Source: Streptomyces uncialis (GTDB lineage: Bacteria > Actinomycetota > Actinomycetes > Streptomycetales > Streptomycetaceae). Taken from it: a DNA stretch of 64,000 nucleotides. The position numbers and the translations under genes are program-made. The notes under the pieces were generated by a model, which worked only from the letters and a program-made list of their open reading frames with translations, was not told where the DNA came from and made no database searches. Below, one piece after another: positions 36,615 through 45,819 of this stretch. Each line of letters opens with the position of its first letter. The stretch's first letter is position 1. The DNA lies in contig NZ_CP109583.1 of assembly GCF_036250755.1 (NCBI RefSeq), forward strand, positions 3,038,001-3,102,000, read 5' to 3'.

Positions 36615-38162
36615 TCAGCGACGGCTGCCGGCCCGCCCGCGGTCACGCAGACGGGAGCGCAGACCGGACGCTGTCGAGCCGTTGACGCCGCCGGCCCGGA
36701 CAGAGTCGGAGGAAGCGGACGAACTGCCCGGCTTTCCGGCGCTGTTGGCGATCTTGGACCCGTTGTCCGCACCGGGCTCACGCGCGTCGTCCGTGTCACG
36801 GGCGCCGCCCGCGCCGGTGAATGTGCCGGAACCGTTATGTCCACCGGGCGCTGAGCCGTCGCGCGCGCCCCGGGAGAGCGCTCCCCCCGCCGCCACACCC
36901 GCCGGCACCGGGCCGTCCGCCGCCGTGCCGGACTCCTCAGGAGAGCCCGACTCACCTTCGCCGTAAGGGAGTTGACCGTCCAGCGGGCGCTTGCGGCGCC
37001 GGTAGCGGGGCGGGACGAAGCTCTCCGCCCAGCGGGGCGCGCGCGGGGTGAAGCGGGGCAGCAGGAGCAGTACCAGGCCGACCGCGCTCAGTGCCGCGAC
37101 GGCGAGGACGATCCACATCGACGCGGCGTTGACGGAGTACGCCAGCGTCCCGAACGAGATCAGGGCCGCCCAGAAGTACATGATCAGCACCGAGCGGCTG
37201 TGGGAGTGCCCGATGTCGAGGAGCCGGTGGTGCAGATGCCCGCGGTCGGCGGCGAACGGCGACTGCCCGCGCCAGGTGCGGCGCACGATCGCGAGGACCA
37301 GGTCGGCGGCCGGGATGGCGATGATGGTCAGCGGCAGCAGCAGCGGGATGTACACGGGGACGGTGGCGTGCACGACCTCGCGCAGCCCGACGTCCCCCTC
37401 GGTGAAGAGGCTGTCGGGGTCGACCTGGCCGGTGATGGAGATGGCGCCGGCGGCCAGCACCAGGCCGATGAGCATCGATCCCGAGTCGCCCATGAAGATC
37501 CGGGCGGGGTGCATGTTGTGCGGCAGGAAGCCGAGGCACATCCCGATCAGGATCGCGGCGAACAGCGTCGCGGGCGCGGCGGGCTCCAGCCCGTAGCCGT
37601 ACCAGATGCGGTAGGCGTACAGGAAGAACGCCACCGAGGCGATGCACACCATGCCGGCGGCGAGGCCGTCGAGGCCGTCCACGAAGTTGACGGCGTTGAT
37701 GGTGATCACGACAAGGGCGACGGTCAGCAGCGTCGACTGCCACTGGGTGAGCGCGACCATGCCGACACCGGGGACCGGCAGCCACAGGATGGTGAGGCCC
37801 TGCATCACCATGACGCCGGCGGCGATCATCTGGGCGCCGAGCTTGATCAGCGCGTCGATCTCGAACTTGTCGTCCAGGACCCCGACCAGCCAGATCAGCG
37901 CGGCCCCGGAGAGCAGGGCACGCGGCTCGTTGGAGCTGGTGAAGACCTCGGAGAGGTTGGTCAGATGGTCGGCGACGAGAAGACCCGCGCACAGCCCGAA
38001 GAACATCGCGATCCCGCCGAGCCGGGGCGTGGGCTCCCGGTGCACGTCACGGGCACGGATCTCGGGCATCGCTCCGGCCACGATCGCGAACTTCCGCACC
38101 GGACCTGTCAGCAGATAGGTCACCGCGGCCGTGATACAGAGCGTCAGCAGGTATTCACGCAC
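36615..38162 (-). CDS. wecA: MraY/WecA-family undecaprenyl-phosphate sugar-1-phosphate transferase
   Basis: This 515-residue integral membrane enzyme has about eleven helices over the first 370 residues. Catalytic motifs are LVGVLDDKFEID, NAVNFVDGLDGLAAG, MGDSGSMLIG and GHLHHRLLD; the last (HxHH-like) marks the WecA rather than the MraY branch. It would attach GlcNAc-1-phosphate, or a similar sugar, to undecaprenyl phosphate as the first step of a wall polymer. The final 140 or so residues are a Gly/Ser/Ala-rich, probably disordered cytoplasmic tail. GTG 38162 gives REYLLTL; a short upstream extension is possible. In mycobacteria the rfe/wecA gene lies at the same place before atpI. Confidence 0.85.
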   Translation of the reverse strand: MREYLLTLCITAAVTYLLTGPVRKFAIVAGAMPEIRARDVHREPTPRLGGIAMFFGLCAGLLVADHLTNLSEVFTSSNEPRALLSGAALIWLVGVLDDKFEIDALIKLGAQMIAAGVMVMQGLTILWLPVPGVGMVALTQWQSTLLTVALVVITINAVNFVDGLDGLAAGMVCIASVAFFLYAYRIWYGYGLEPAAPATLFAAILIGMCLGFLPHNMHPARIFMGDSGSMLIGLVLAAGAISITGQVDPDSLFTEGDVGLREVVHATVPVYIPLLLPLTIIAIPAADLVLAIVRRTWRGQSPFAADRGHLHHRLLDIGHSHSRSVLIMYFWAALISFGTLAYSVNAASMWIVLAVAALSAVGLVLLLLPRFTPRAPRWAESFVPPRYRRRKRPLDGQLPYGEGESGSPEESGTAADGPVPAGVAAGGALSRGARDGSAPGGHNGSGTFTGAGGARDTDDAREPGADNGSKIANSAGKPGSSSASSDSVRAGGVNGSTASGLRSRLRDRGRAGSRR

Positions 38163-38629
38163 AGGCTTCCCCACAGGAGTCTTCGGCCAGCTCAGCCCCA
38201 CAGCCTAGCCTCGGGTGCATATGGATGGGGACTTCCGGGTAGCGAGCATGGTTGCACGGAGAACGTACGCTCCCCGTATGTCCCTGCCCGGCTACCCGCC
38301 CCGGCCGGAGGTACGTCACCCCGGGGCATCCGGGTACGGCGGGCACCCGTGGACGGGTTCCCGCACCTCCGCGCGGACGGATCTGCCGGCGATCTTGCCA
38401 CGCAGCGCCGCGGCGAACAGTACCGCGATCCTCACCACCCCCGGTTCCGCCCCCGCCCCGAGCGGTCACCGCGGCCCTGCCGGGCGCGACCCGCGGCCCG
38501 CCGCGCCGGGCCGGGCGCAGAGTGCCCAGGACGGTCCCCGCAGCCGCGGACAGGCCCCGGCCGGGCCCCGGGCGGAGCCGCGTACGGCCCGGCGGCCCGT
38601 GCGCGGATCACCGGGCACGGGCGGCGGCG

Positions 38630-39283
38630 TCACATCCGGGCGGTGACACCCGTCAGCGCGGTGACGACCGGGTCGAGGGCCTCATGGATCTCGTCGCCGA
38701 TGGACCGGAAGAACGGCAGCGGCGCCCCGTACGGGTCGTACACCTCGTCGGCCTCGGCGGACGGGGCGAGCCGCCAGCCGCGCAGCGCGGCGGCGGCCCG
38801 GACCAGGGCGCGGGCGCGTTCCACGACACCGCCGTCGAGCGGATCGGGCAGGGTCGCCGGGTCGATGGCCCGCACCAGCCGGGTGAACTCCTTCAGGGTG
38901 AAGGTCCGCAGACCCGCCGAGTGACCCATCGAGATGACCTGGGCACGGTGGTCCCGGGTCGCAGTGAGCACGAGGTCGGCGCGGATCACATGGTCGTCGA
39001 GGAGTTCCCGTCCGGTGAACCCGCTGGCGTCGGCGCCGAAGTCCGCGAGGACGGTCTCGGCGTTGGACTCCATGGGCGCGCCCTCATGGCCCCAGGTGCC
39101 CGCGCTCTCCACGACGACACCGCCGCCGAGCGGGTCCCCGAGACGGTCGATCAGGGCATGACGGGTCAGCCGCTCGGTGATCGGTGAGCGGCACACATTG
39201 CCGGTACTGACGTGGAGGATGCGGAACGTGTCCCCGATACCGGTGACCCCCGTGCCTATGCCACGCCCCTCAGGGGCCGTCAA
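38630..39283 (-). CDS. low-molecular-weight protein tyrosine phosphatase family
   Basis: This 217-residue protein has the phosphatase loop VSTGNVCRSP (C-x(n)-R-S, active-site Cys) near residue 32 and a late DPYGAPLPFF-type segment in place of the usual DPF/DPY general-acid loop (EVYDPYGAPL). It probably dephosphorylates a tyrosine kinase or a wall-polymer regulator; an arsenate-reductase role is possible but less likely. The start is taken as TTG 39283, which overlaps the sua5 stop (TTGA). It lies between sua5 and the WecA-like gene, which suits a role in polymer regulation (inference). Confidence 0.85.
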   Translation of the reverse strand: MTAPEGRGIGTGVTGIGDTFRILHVSTGNVCRSPITERLTRHALIDRLGDPLGGGVVVESAGTWGHEGAPMESNAETVLADFGADASGFTGRELLDDHVIRADLVLTATRDHRAQVISMGHSAGLRTFTLKEFTRLVRAIDPATLPDPLDGGVVERARALVRAAAALRGWRLAPSAEADEVYDPYGAPLPFFRSIGDEIHEALDPVVTALTGVTARM

Positions 39284-39927
39284 TTGGCCACCTCGAGGTC
39301 GGGTACGACCTTGCGCAGCTCGTCCGCGTCGAGGGCACCGGCACGCAGCAGGACGGGCACCTTCCCGGTGACGTCCACGATGGACGAGGGCACGATGCCG
39401 GGGGTCGGACCGCCGTCGAGATAGACGGAGACGGCGTCGCCGAGCATCTGCTGGGCGGCGTCGCAGTCCTCGGGCGCGGGGTGCCCGGTGAGGTTCGCGG
39501 AGGACACGGCCATCGGGCCGACCTCGGTGAGCAGTTCGATGGCGACGGGGTGCAGCGGCATCCGCACGGCGACGGTCCCGCGGGTGTCCCCGAGGTCCCA
39601 CTGGAGCGACGGCTGGTGACGGGCGACGAGGGTGAGGGCGCCCGGCCAGAACGCGTCCACGAGCTCCCAGGCCCGCTCGGAGAAGTCGATGACGAGACCG
39701 TGCAGGGTGTTCGGGGAGCCGACGAGGACGGGGGTGGGCATGCTGCGCCCGCGGCCCTTGGCGTCGAGGAGGTCGGCGACCGCCTCGGAGCTGAAGGCGT
39801 CGGCGCCGATGCCGTACACGGTGTCGGTGGGCAGCACGACCAGCTCGCCACGGCGGACGGCGGACCCGGCCTCACGCAGACCGGTGGTGCGGTCGGTCGC
39901 GTCGTTGGTGTCGTATCGCCGTGCCAT
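39280..39927 (-). CDS. sua5: L-threonylcarbamoyladenylate synthase (Sua5/YciO/YrdC)
   Basis: This 215-residue protein has the YrdC fold, with ELVVLPTDTVYGIGADAF early and AVSSANLTGHPAPED later, which bind threonine, bicarbonate and ATP. It makes threonylcarbamoyl-AMP for t6A modification at position 37 of ANN-decoding tRNAs. It follows prmC by 50 bases and overlaps the phosphatase gene. The pairing of sua5 with prmC and prfA is common in bacteria and places tRNA modification and termination together. Confidence 0.93.
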   Translation of the reverse strand: MARRYDTNDATDRTTGLREAGSAVRRGELVVLPTDTVYGIGADAFSSEAVADLLDAKGRGRSMPTPVLVGSPNTLHGLVIDFSERAWELVDAFWPGALTLVARHQPSLQWDLGDTRGTVAVRMPLHPVAIELLTEVGPMAVSSANLTGHPAPEDCDAAQQMLGDAVSVYLDGGPTPGIVPSSIVDVTGKVPVLLRAGALDADELRKVVPDLEVAN

Positions 39928-39977
39928 CTAGCGGGCCTCCTCGTGCGCGTACTGGGTCGGGGTGCGGGGCCGGGACG

Positions 39978-40859
39978 TCACGGTCGTGCCTTGCGCGCGG
40001 TCGCGAATCGGGGCCGGTTGTTGAGGTCGGGGTGATCTGCGGCGTCGGCCCAGCCCGCTTCCTCGCTGAAGATCCACGGCACCTGGCCGCCCTGGGTGTC
40101 GGCGTGCTCCACGACGACGATGCCGCCGGGACGCAGCAGGCGGTGCGCGGTGCGTTCGAGGCCGCGGATGGTGTCGAGGCCGTCGTCGCCGGAGAACAGC
40201 GCCATCTGCGGGTCGTACTCGCGGGCCTCCAGCGCGACGTACTCCCACTCGGTGAGGGGGATGTACGGGGGGTTGGAGATGACGAGGTCGACCTGGCCGT
40301 CGAGTTCGGGCAGCGCGGCGAGCGCGTCGCCCTGGTGGACGGCGACCCGGGAGCCCTCGGCGTTCTTGAGGGTGTACTTCAGGGCGTCCTCGGAGAGCTC
40401 GACGGCGTGCACCTTGGAGCGGGGCACCTCCTGCGCCATGGCGAGGGCGATCGCGCCGGAGCCGGTGCACAGGTCGACGATGAGGGGTTCGACGACGTCC
40501 ATCGCGCGTACGGCGTCTATGGCCCAGCCGACGACGGACTCGGTCTCCGGGCGGGGCACGAACACCCCGGGTCCGACCTGGAGCTCCAGATAGCGGAAGT
40601 AGGCGCGTCCGGTGATGTGCTGGAGGGGTTCGCGGGCCACCCGGCGGTTGATGGCCTCCCAGTAGCGGGCGTCGAAGTCGGGGTCGGGGACGGAATGCAG
40701 CTCGCCCCGCTTCACGCCGTGCACGAACGCGGCGAGCTCCTCGGCGTCGTTGCGCGGCGAGGGCACGCCCGCGTCGGCGAGGCGCTGGGTGGCCTGGGCC
40801 ACCTCAGCGAGCAGCAGACTGCGGGGGCCTGGGGGTCGACCCCCAATGGGTGGCTGCAC
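39978..40859 (-). CDS. prmC: release factor glutamine methyltransferase PrmC
   Basis: This 293-residue methyltransferase has a helical N-terminal domain and a Rossmann SAM domain with VDLCTGSGAIALAMA and the catalytic DLVISNPPYIP. It methylates the glutamine of the GGQ motif in release factors, here encoded by prfA just upstream. GTG 40859 has a good GGAGG site. The first 15 or so codons, however, read through a GC-palindrome repeat (40830-40845), and the conserved part begins at LLLAEVAQATQRL. The N-terminus is therefore unlike the relatives I recall, which start at about that point. Confidence 0.92.
   Translation of the reverse strand: MQPPIGGRPPGPRSLLLAEVAQATQRLADAGVPSPRNDAEELAAFVHGVKRGELHSVPDPDFDARYWEAINRRVAREPLQHITGRAYFRYLELQVGPGVFVPRPETESVVGWAIDAVRAMDVVEPLIVDLCTGSGAIALAMAQEVPRSKVHAVELSEDALKYTLKNAEGSRVAVHQGDALAALPELDGQVDLVISNPPYIPLTEWEYVALEAREYDPQMALFSGDDGLDTIRGLERTAHRLLRPGGIVVVEHADTQGGQVPWIFSEEAGWADAADHPDLNNRPRFATARKARP
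40830..40845. repeat. perfect 16-bp GC palindrome within prmC start region
   Basis: TGGGGGTCGACCCCCA is its own reverse complement and belongs to the same small repeat family as the hairpin before atpA (32961-32985); both are followed on the minus strand by (A/G)(A/G/C)CCCCC. It lies 14 bases after the prmC GTG in the minus-strand sense. Confidence 0.75.
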
Positions 40860-40916
40860 GCGAGGTCCTCCGGGGCTGGGCTGTTCTGGGGCGTCGGGCT
40901 GGGCGCCCCTCGGGTG

Positions 40917-41993
40917 TTACGCGGCCGCCAGCTTGGCGGCGGAGTCCGCGTCGACGCACGCCTGGATGACGGCGTCGAGGTCCCCGTCGAGCACCTGGTC
41001 CAAGTTGTACGCCTTGAAACCGACGCGGTGGTCGGAAATCCGGTTCTCGGGGTAGTTGTAGGTGCGGATCTTCTCCGACCGGTCGACGGTGCGCACCTGG
41101 CTGCGGCGGGCGTCGGCGGCTTCCTTCTCCGCCTCCTCCTGGGCCGCGGCGAGCAGTCGTGAGCGCAGGATACGCAGGGCCTGCTCCTTGTTCTGGAGCT
41201 GGCTCTTCTCGTTCTGGCAGGAGGCGACGACACCGGTCGGCAGATGGGTGATGCGCACGGCGGAGTCGGTGGTGTTGACGGACTGCCCGCCGGGGCCCGA
41301 GGAGCGGTAGACGTCGATGCGCAGATCGTTGGGGTTGATCTCGACGTCGATCTCCTCCGCCTCCGGGGTGACGAGCACTCCGGCGGCCGAGGTGTGGATA
41401 CGGCCCTGCGACTCGGTCGCGGGCACCCGCTGCACCCGGTGGACGCCGCCCTCGTACTTGAGGCGGGCCCAGACGCCCTGGCCGGGCTCGGTGGCGCCCT
41501 GGCCGCCCTTGGTCTTCACGGCGACCTGGACGTCCTTGTAGCCGCCGAGCTCGGACTCGGTGGAGTCGATGATCTCGGTCTTCCAGCCGACGCGCTCGGC
41601 GTAGCGCAGATACATCCGCAGCAGGTCCCCGGCGAACAGCGCGGACTCGTCGCCGCCCGCGCCCGCCTTGACCTCAAGGATCACGTCCTTGTCGTCGTTG
41701 GGGTCCCGGGGGACGAGCAGCAGCCGGAGCTTCTCGGTGAGCGCGTCGCGCTGCTTCTCCAGGTCCTTGACCTCGGCGGCGAAGTCGGGGTCCTCGGCGG
41801 CCAGCTCGCGGGCGGTGGTGATGTCCTCGCCCGTGCGCTTCCAGGAGCGGTACGCGCCGATGATCGGGGTCAGCTCGGCGTAGCGCTTGTTGAGCTTGCG
41901 CGCGTTGGCCTGGTTGGAGTGCACCCCGGGGTCGGCGAGCTGATGCTCCAGGTGGGTGTGTTCGTCGACGAGTTCCGCGACGGCCTCGAACAT
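40917..41993 (-). CDS. prfA: peptide chain release factor 1
   Basis: This 358-residue factor has the anticodon-like PAT tripeptide in [17 protein letters not shown], which reads UAG/UAA. The catalytic GGQ is in [19 protein letters not shown]; its glutamine is the PrmC target. The N-terminal domain is coiled-coil helical, as expected. It is followed by prmC and preceded by rpmE, the standard actinobacterial order. Confidence 0.98.
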   Translation of the reverse strand: MFEAVAELVDEHTHLEHQLADPGVHSNQANARKLNKRYAELTPIIGAYRSWKRTGEDITTARELAAEDPDFAAEVKDLEKQRDALTEKLRLLLVPRDPNDDKDVILEVKAGAGGDESALFAGDLLRMYLRYAERVGWKTEIIDSTESELGGYKDVQVAVKTKGGQGATEPGQGVWARLKYEGGVHRVQRVPATESQGRIHTSAAGVLVTPEAEEIDVEINPNDLRIDVYRSSGPGGQSVNTTDSAVRITHLPTGVVASCQNEKSQLQNKEQALRILRSRLLAAAQEEAEKEAADARRSQVRTVDRSEKIRTYNYPENRISDHRVGFKAYNLDQVLDGDLDAVIQACVDADSAAKLAAA

Positions 41994-42097
41994 CTCCGGG
42001 CTCCTGATCTGCCTACGGCTGTGGTGGCCGGGGTTGCCTGCCGGGGTGGTGGTGCGGGTCTGCTGGGGCGCGGGGCGGTGGACGGCGCCCGGCCAGG

Positions 42098-42144
42098 AAA
42101 AAAACGCCGGTCCCGGCCCGCCCGGGGGCGGCCGTGGACCGGCG
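42098..42144 (-). terminator. intrinsic terminator of rpmE with T-run
   Basis: On the minus strand a nine-base-pair stem (GGACCGGCG arm at 42136-42144 with 42105-42113) encloses a GC-rich loop and is followed by seven T (A-run 42098-42104 on the plus strand). This is one of the few classic U-tailed terminators in the window. Confidence 0.88.
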
Positions 42145-42155
42145 CTGTCGGCTCG

Positions 42156-42371
42156 CTACTTCTTGGCGGCCTTGCCGAAGCGGGCCTCGAAGCGGGCCAC
42201 GCGGCCACCGGTGTCGAGGATCTTCTGCTTGCCCGTGTAGAACGGGTGGCACTCGGAGCAGACCTCGGCGCGGATGTTGCCGCTCTGGATGGTGCTGCGG
42301 GTGGTGAACGACGCGCCACAGGTACAGCTGACCTGGGTCTCGACGTACTCGGGGTGGATCTCGCGCTGCAA
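42156..42371 (-). CDS. rpmE: 50S ribosomal protein L31 (zinc type)
   Basis: This 71-residue protein has the zinc-binding set CTCGAS near residue 16 and [13 protein letters not shown] near residue 36, so it is the cysteine-containing (C+) form of L31. Actinobacteria also carry a zinc-free form used in zinc limitation. TTG 42371 is the start, with AGGAG seven bases upstream, giving the usual length. A terminator follows at 42098-42144. It lies between prfA and the LCP gene. Confidence 0.95.
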   Translation of the reverse strand: MQREIHPEYVETQVSCTCGASFTTRSTIQSGNIRAEVCSECHPFYTGKQKILDTGGRVARFEARFGKAAKK

Positions 42372-42559
42372 GGTGACTCCTAGGTTCGGGAGGGCTCCGG
42401 GTCGCCGACGCCTGCTGCGCGGGCGTGAACCGGGGCCGACGTACCAGTCTGCCAGGACTGGCCGCATCCCCCAAAACCGGGAGGGGGCCGCCGGTATTCC
42501 CGGGCGGCGCCCGGGGGCGGTCGCGGTGGTGCTCAGGGGGCGCCGGGGTGGTGCCCGGG

Positions 42560-42622
42560 GGCGGCCGGGCGGGGCTCAGAGGCGGCCGGGGCGGGGCTCA
42601 GAGGCGGCCGGGGCGGGGCTCA
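42560..42622. repeat. three tandem 21-22 bp repeats at the 3' end of the LCP gene
   Basis: Three near-identical copies of GGCGGCCGGGGCGGGGCTCAGA-like units run head to tail and the last one contains the stop codon of the minus-strand LCP gene (42620-42622). They extend into the gap toward rpmE. The first copy lacks one G. Confidence 0.75.
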
Positions 42623-43732
42623 GGGCGGGTCGCCGACGATCCCGGCCGTGTCCCGCTGGTCGGCGGCCGAGCCGTCGACGGCGGCGGCGGGGATGGGCCG
42701 GTCGGCCTTGAGGGCGTTCCAGACCATGGTGTCCTGCCTGGTCAGCGGCAGGACGCGGTTGGGGTCGGCGGGGTCGTAGCGGACCGGGAGGGTGATCATC
42801 GTCAGATCGTCGGAGCCGATGTTCTTGAGGCCGCCGGCGAATCCGGCGAGCTTGGTGACGGAGTCGAGGTCGGAGTCGGTGGTGACCGCGCCGGTGGCGG
42901 CGTCCGCGACCCCGAAGAGCTTCGTGGGGTCGGAGAACAGGCCGACGCCCTTGATCCGGTCGAGCAGTGCCCCGAGGAACGCCTGCTGGAGTTCGATCCG
43001 GCCGAGGTCGCTGCCGTCGCCGACGCCGTGCCGGGTGCGGACGAGCCCGAGGGCCTGTTCCCCGTCGAGGGTGTGGGTGCCGGCGGCGAGGGTGAGACGG
43101 CTCTTGGGGTCGTCGATGGCGCGGGTCGTGGTCACCTTCACCCCGCCGAGGGTGTCCACCAGCTTCTTGAAGCCGGTGAAATCCACCTCGACGTAGTGGT
43201 CCATCCGGATGCCGGACATCGCCTCCACGGTCTTGACCGCGCAGGACGGGCCGCCGACCTCGTACGCGACGTTGAACATCTCGCCCGACGCGGCGGGCAC
43301 CGTGCGCCCCTTGCCGTCGGCGCACGCGGGCCGGTCCACGAGGGTGTCGCGGGGGATGGACACGACGCCGGCCGTCCGGTGGCCCTTGTACACATGCACG
43401 ACCATCGCGGTGTCGGCACGGGCCGCCCCGTCCTCATGGCCGTACTCGGCGTTGGCGCCGGAGCGGGAGTCGGAGCCGAGGAGCAGCAGGTCCATGGAGC
43501 CGTCGGGCTTGTCGCGGGGGCGGTCGGTGCCGAGGACGGAGTTGATGTCGATGCCCTTGATGTTGCCGTTGAGCGTGACGTACACGTAGCCGAGGCCGAT
43601 CCCGCCGAGGAGGGTGAGGCCCGCCGCCGTCCACGCCGTGACGACCAGTGCCCGGTGGTGCCGGCCGCGCGGACGCCGCCGGCGCCCGGGGGCGGGCGGC
43701 GGGGGCTGGCCGGCCGCGCTCTCGTCGGGCAT
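42620..43732 (-). CDS. LytR-CpsA-Psr (LCP) family wall-polymer ligase
   Basis: This protein of about 370 residues has a short cytoplasmic Arg/Pro-rich head, one membrane helix (LVVTAWTAAGLTLLGGIGLGYVYV) and an extracellular LCP domain. Key motifs are LLLGSDSRSG, DTAMVVHV, VSIPRDTLVD with the conserved Arg/Asp, and GLVRTRHGVGDGSDLGRIELQQAFL. LCP enzymes transfer wall polymers such as teichoic acids or glycans from lipid carriers to peptidoglycan. ATG 43732 was chosen; GTG 43813 would add 27 residues without a good site. The nearby WecA-like transferase could supply the lipid-linked precursor (inference). Confidence 0.87.
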   Translation of the reverse strand: MPDESAAGQPPPPAPGRRRRPRGRHHRALVVTAWTAAGLTLLGGIGLGYVYVTLNGNIKGIDINSVLGTDRPRDKPDGSMDLLLLGSDSRSGANAEYGHEDGAARADTAMVVHVYKGHRTAGVVSIPRDTLVDRPACADGKGRTVPAASGEMFNVAYEVGGPSCAVKTVEAMSGIRMDHYVEVDFTGFKKLVDTLGGVKVTTTRAIDDPKSRLTLAAGTHTLDGEQALGLVRTRHGVGDGSDLGRIELQQAFLGALLDRIKGVGLFSDPTKLFGVADAATGAVTTDSDLDSVTKLAGFAGGLKNIGSDDLTMITLPVRYDPADPNRVLPLTRQDTMVWNALKADRPIPAAAVDGSAADQRDTAGIVGDPP

Positions 43733-43885
43733 CGGCACCTCGGCTCTCGGTGGGGACTCGTCCCCTCCAGGGTCGGCCGGGCGCCCCGGATCCACCAGTC
43801 GGGCGAACACCACGACGAAACCGTCCGTGACCCTGGGTGACGGGAGCGGGTCGCGCGGTCACGGAGGGTGCCGTCGTAGGAGTCT

Positions 43886-45625
43886 TCAGCCGAGCAGGTC
43901 GTAGCGCTGGTAGCCGCCGCCGACCCGGATACGGGGGGCGAAGATGTCGCGCGACGCCTTGCCGGTGCCCGGGTACAGGAAGAGGTTCCCGGCGCGGGAG
44001 CGGGCCAGGAAGTCCGCCCTGCCGTCCCCGGTCACATCGCCGGGCGCCGCGAAGCCGTTGTACTCCACCCAGTCCCGCACATGCCGCGGTACGGCGAACG
44101 GGTGGGTGACGCTCCCGGTGCCCTCCAGCAGGTACAGCTTGCCGTCCTTGGTACGGGCGAACAGGTCCGTGCGGCCGTCGCCCGTGAAGTCGCCGTGCCC
44201 GCGCAGCGAGTTGTACACCTGGTACCCGCCGCCCGCGGCGACCGGACGGGCCAGCGAGCCGTCCCCGTTGCCCCGGTGGATATACAGCGTGCCGCTGGCG
44301 GTGACGGTCAGCAGATCGGGGAACCGGTCGCCCGTGACATCGCCGGGCACCACGAGGAAGCGGTGCGCGGACCAGTCCCGCGCGATACGGGTGTCCCGCC
44401 AGGCCCCGCCGGGTGTGTCCTGCCGCCGCCACAGGACGGCCCCGTCGTCGGTACGGCGCATGACGAAGTCCTGGAGGCCGTCCCGGTCGAGATCGCTCTG
44501 GAGGACGACGTCGTACGCGTGCCACGCGCCCGGCACGGGGACGGGCGCCGCGAAGCGGTGGCCCGCCGAGGCGTGCGCGTATCCCCCGCCGCCGGTCCGG
44601 GTCCGGGCGAAGAGGTCGGCGCGGCCGTCCCGGCCGAGGTCGGTGTCGTCGACCTGGGCCCGCAGCTGCGGCTGGTACGCGGAGACCTTGCCGAACACCT
44701 CGTGCGTACCGGAGACATGGCACACCTGCTCACCGCGGCTCATCCCCCAGGACACCACCCCGACGACCTTGTTGCCGGTGACCAGCGGGCCGCCGGAGTC
44801 CGCCGGACAGCTCGTCAGCCCGGTCACGTCGTCGCCGGTGCCGAGCTGTCCCGCGCAGAACATCCCGTCGGCGGCGCGGAAACCGGTACCGAGGTTGACG
44901 CGGCAGACCGGGTCGGCGTTCAGCGGCACGGTGACCTTCTGGAGGACCGGCGCGATACGCGCGGTGTCCTCGCGTGAGGCGGTCAGGCCCCAGCCGTAGG
45001 CGACGGCGTCGGTCCCGGCCTTGTACAGCGCGGTGTCGGCGGGGCCCGCGAGTTCCAGGGTGGTGTGGGCGACCGGCCGGGCCAGGGTCAGCAGCGCGAT
45101 GTCATGGGTGAACGTGCGCGCGTCGTAGCGGGGATGGACCCAGGCACGGGTCACGTCGATCCGCCGCGCCGCGTTCGGGGCGGTGACGCTCCGGTTGGTG
45201 CCGACGGCCACCTCCCCGCGGCGCTCCCAGTCCTGACGGGCGCCGGTACGCGGATCGTCCAGGCAGTGCGCGGCGGTGAGGACCTTGTTGGGGGCGACAA
45301 GCGTCCCGGCGCACACGAAGTGCTTGCCGTACCCGGGGGCGTCGTACACGAGCTGCGCCATCCAGGACGCGGTGCTGTTGCCCGCGACGGTGACCCGGGG
45401 GGACGCGGTGGTTCCCGGTGAGACGGTCGGGGCGGGGGTGGCGGAGGCCGTGTCGGTGCCGGGCGGCGGCTTCACCGTCTCGCCCGTGAGAGCGGCGGCC
45501 TCGGGGGCCGCCGGGCTGTCGTAGGAGGTGACGGCGAAGGCCGCGCCGCCCAGCAGCGCGAGCGCGGTGGCCATGGCCGGCAACAGCCGTCCCACCCGCC
45601 GCCGTCGCCCCTGTCCCGTGCCCAC
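43886..45625 (-). CDS. secreted trypsin-like serine protease with FG-GAP/VCBS repeats
   Basis: This 579-residue protein has an N-terminal signal or anchor helix (RRVGRLLPAMATALALLGGAAFAV) and a Ser/Thr/Pro linker. An S1 peptidase domain follows, with the triad in LTAAHCLDD, THDIALLTLARP and CPADSGGPLV. The C-terminal half has four to five repeats of the pattern DRDGLQDFVMRR / DVTGDGRADFLAR / DFTGDGRTDLFART, each with a Ca-binding DxDxD-like loop, forming a beta-propeller-like surface. GTG 45625 has GGGGGA before it. It lies between rho and the LCP gene, where I do not expect a gene in the conserved actinobacterial order. Confidence 0.88.
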   Translation of the reverse strand: MGTGQGRRRRVGRLLPAMATALALLGGAAFAVTSYDSPAAPEAAALTGETVKPPPGTDTASATPAPTVSPGTTASPRVTVAGNSTASWMAQLVYDAPGYGKHFVCAGTLVAPNKVLTAAHCLDDPRTGARQDWERRGEVAVGTNRSVTAPNAARRIDVTRAWVHPRYDARTFTHDIALLTLARPVAHTTLELAGPADTALYKAGTDAVAYGWGLTASREDTARIAPVLQKVTVPLNADPVCRVNLGTGFRAADGMFCAGQLGTGDDVTGLTSCPADSGGPLVTGNKVVGVVSWGMSRGEQVCHVSGTHEVFGKVSAYQPQLRAQVDDTDLGRDGRADLFARTRTGGGGYAHASAGHRFAAPVPVPGAWHAYDVVLQSDLDRDGLQDFVMRRTDDGAVLWRRQDTPGGAWRDTRIARDWSAHRFLVVPGDVTGDRFPDLLTVTASGTLYIHRGNGDGSLARPVAAGGGYQVYNSLRGHGDFTGDGRTDLFARTKDGKLYLLEGTGSVTHPFAVPRHVRDWVEYNGFAAPGDVTGDGRADFLARSRAGNLFLYPGTGKASRDIFAPRIRVGGGYQRYDLLG

Positions 45626-45758
45626 GCGCGTCCCCCGTGTCCCGTCCCGTGTACCGTCCCGCGATCGTACCGACGCCCGCGGGCCGCCCCGTACCCGCAC
45701 CGGCCCCGCGATCGCTGCCGCGGCCGCCCCGGGAGCCCCCGCGCCACCCCGGGACACG

Positions 45759-45805
45759 ACAGGGCCCCGACCGGTGGACGCGAACGTCACCGGGCGGGGC
45801 CCTGT
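45759..45805 (-). terminator. rho gene terminator hairpin
   Basis: An 18-base-pair stem with one mismatch (45759-45776 with 45788-45805) lies just past the rho stop codon on the minus strand and before the protease gene. Confidence 0.85.
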
Positions 45806-45819
45806 ACCCGACCGACGGA

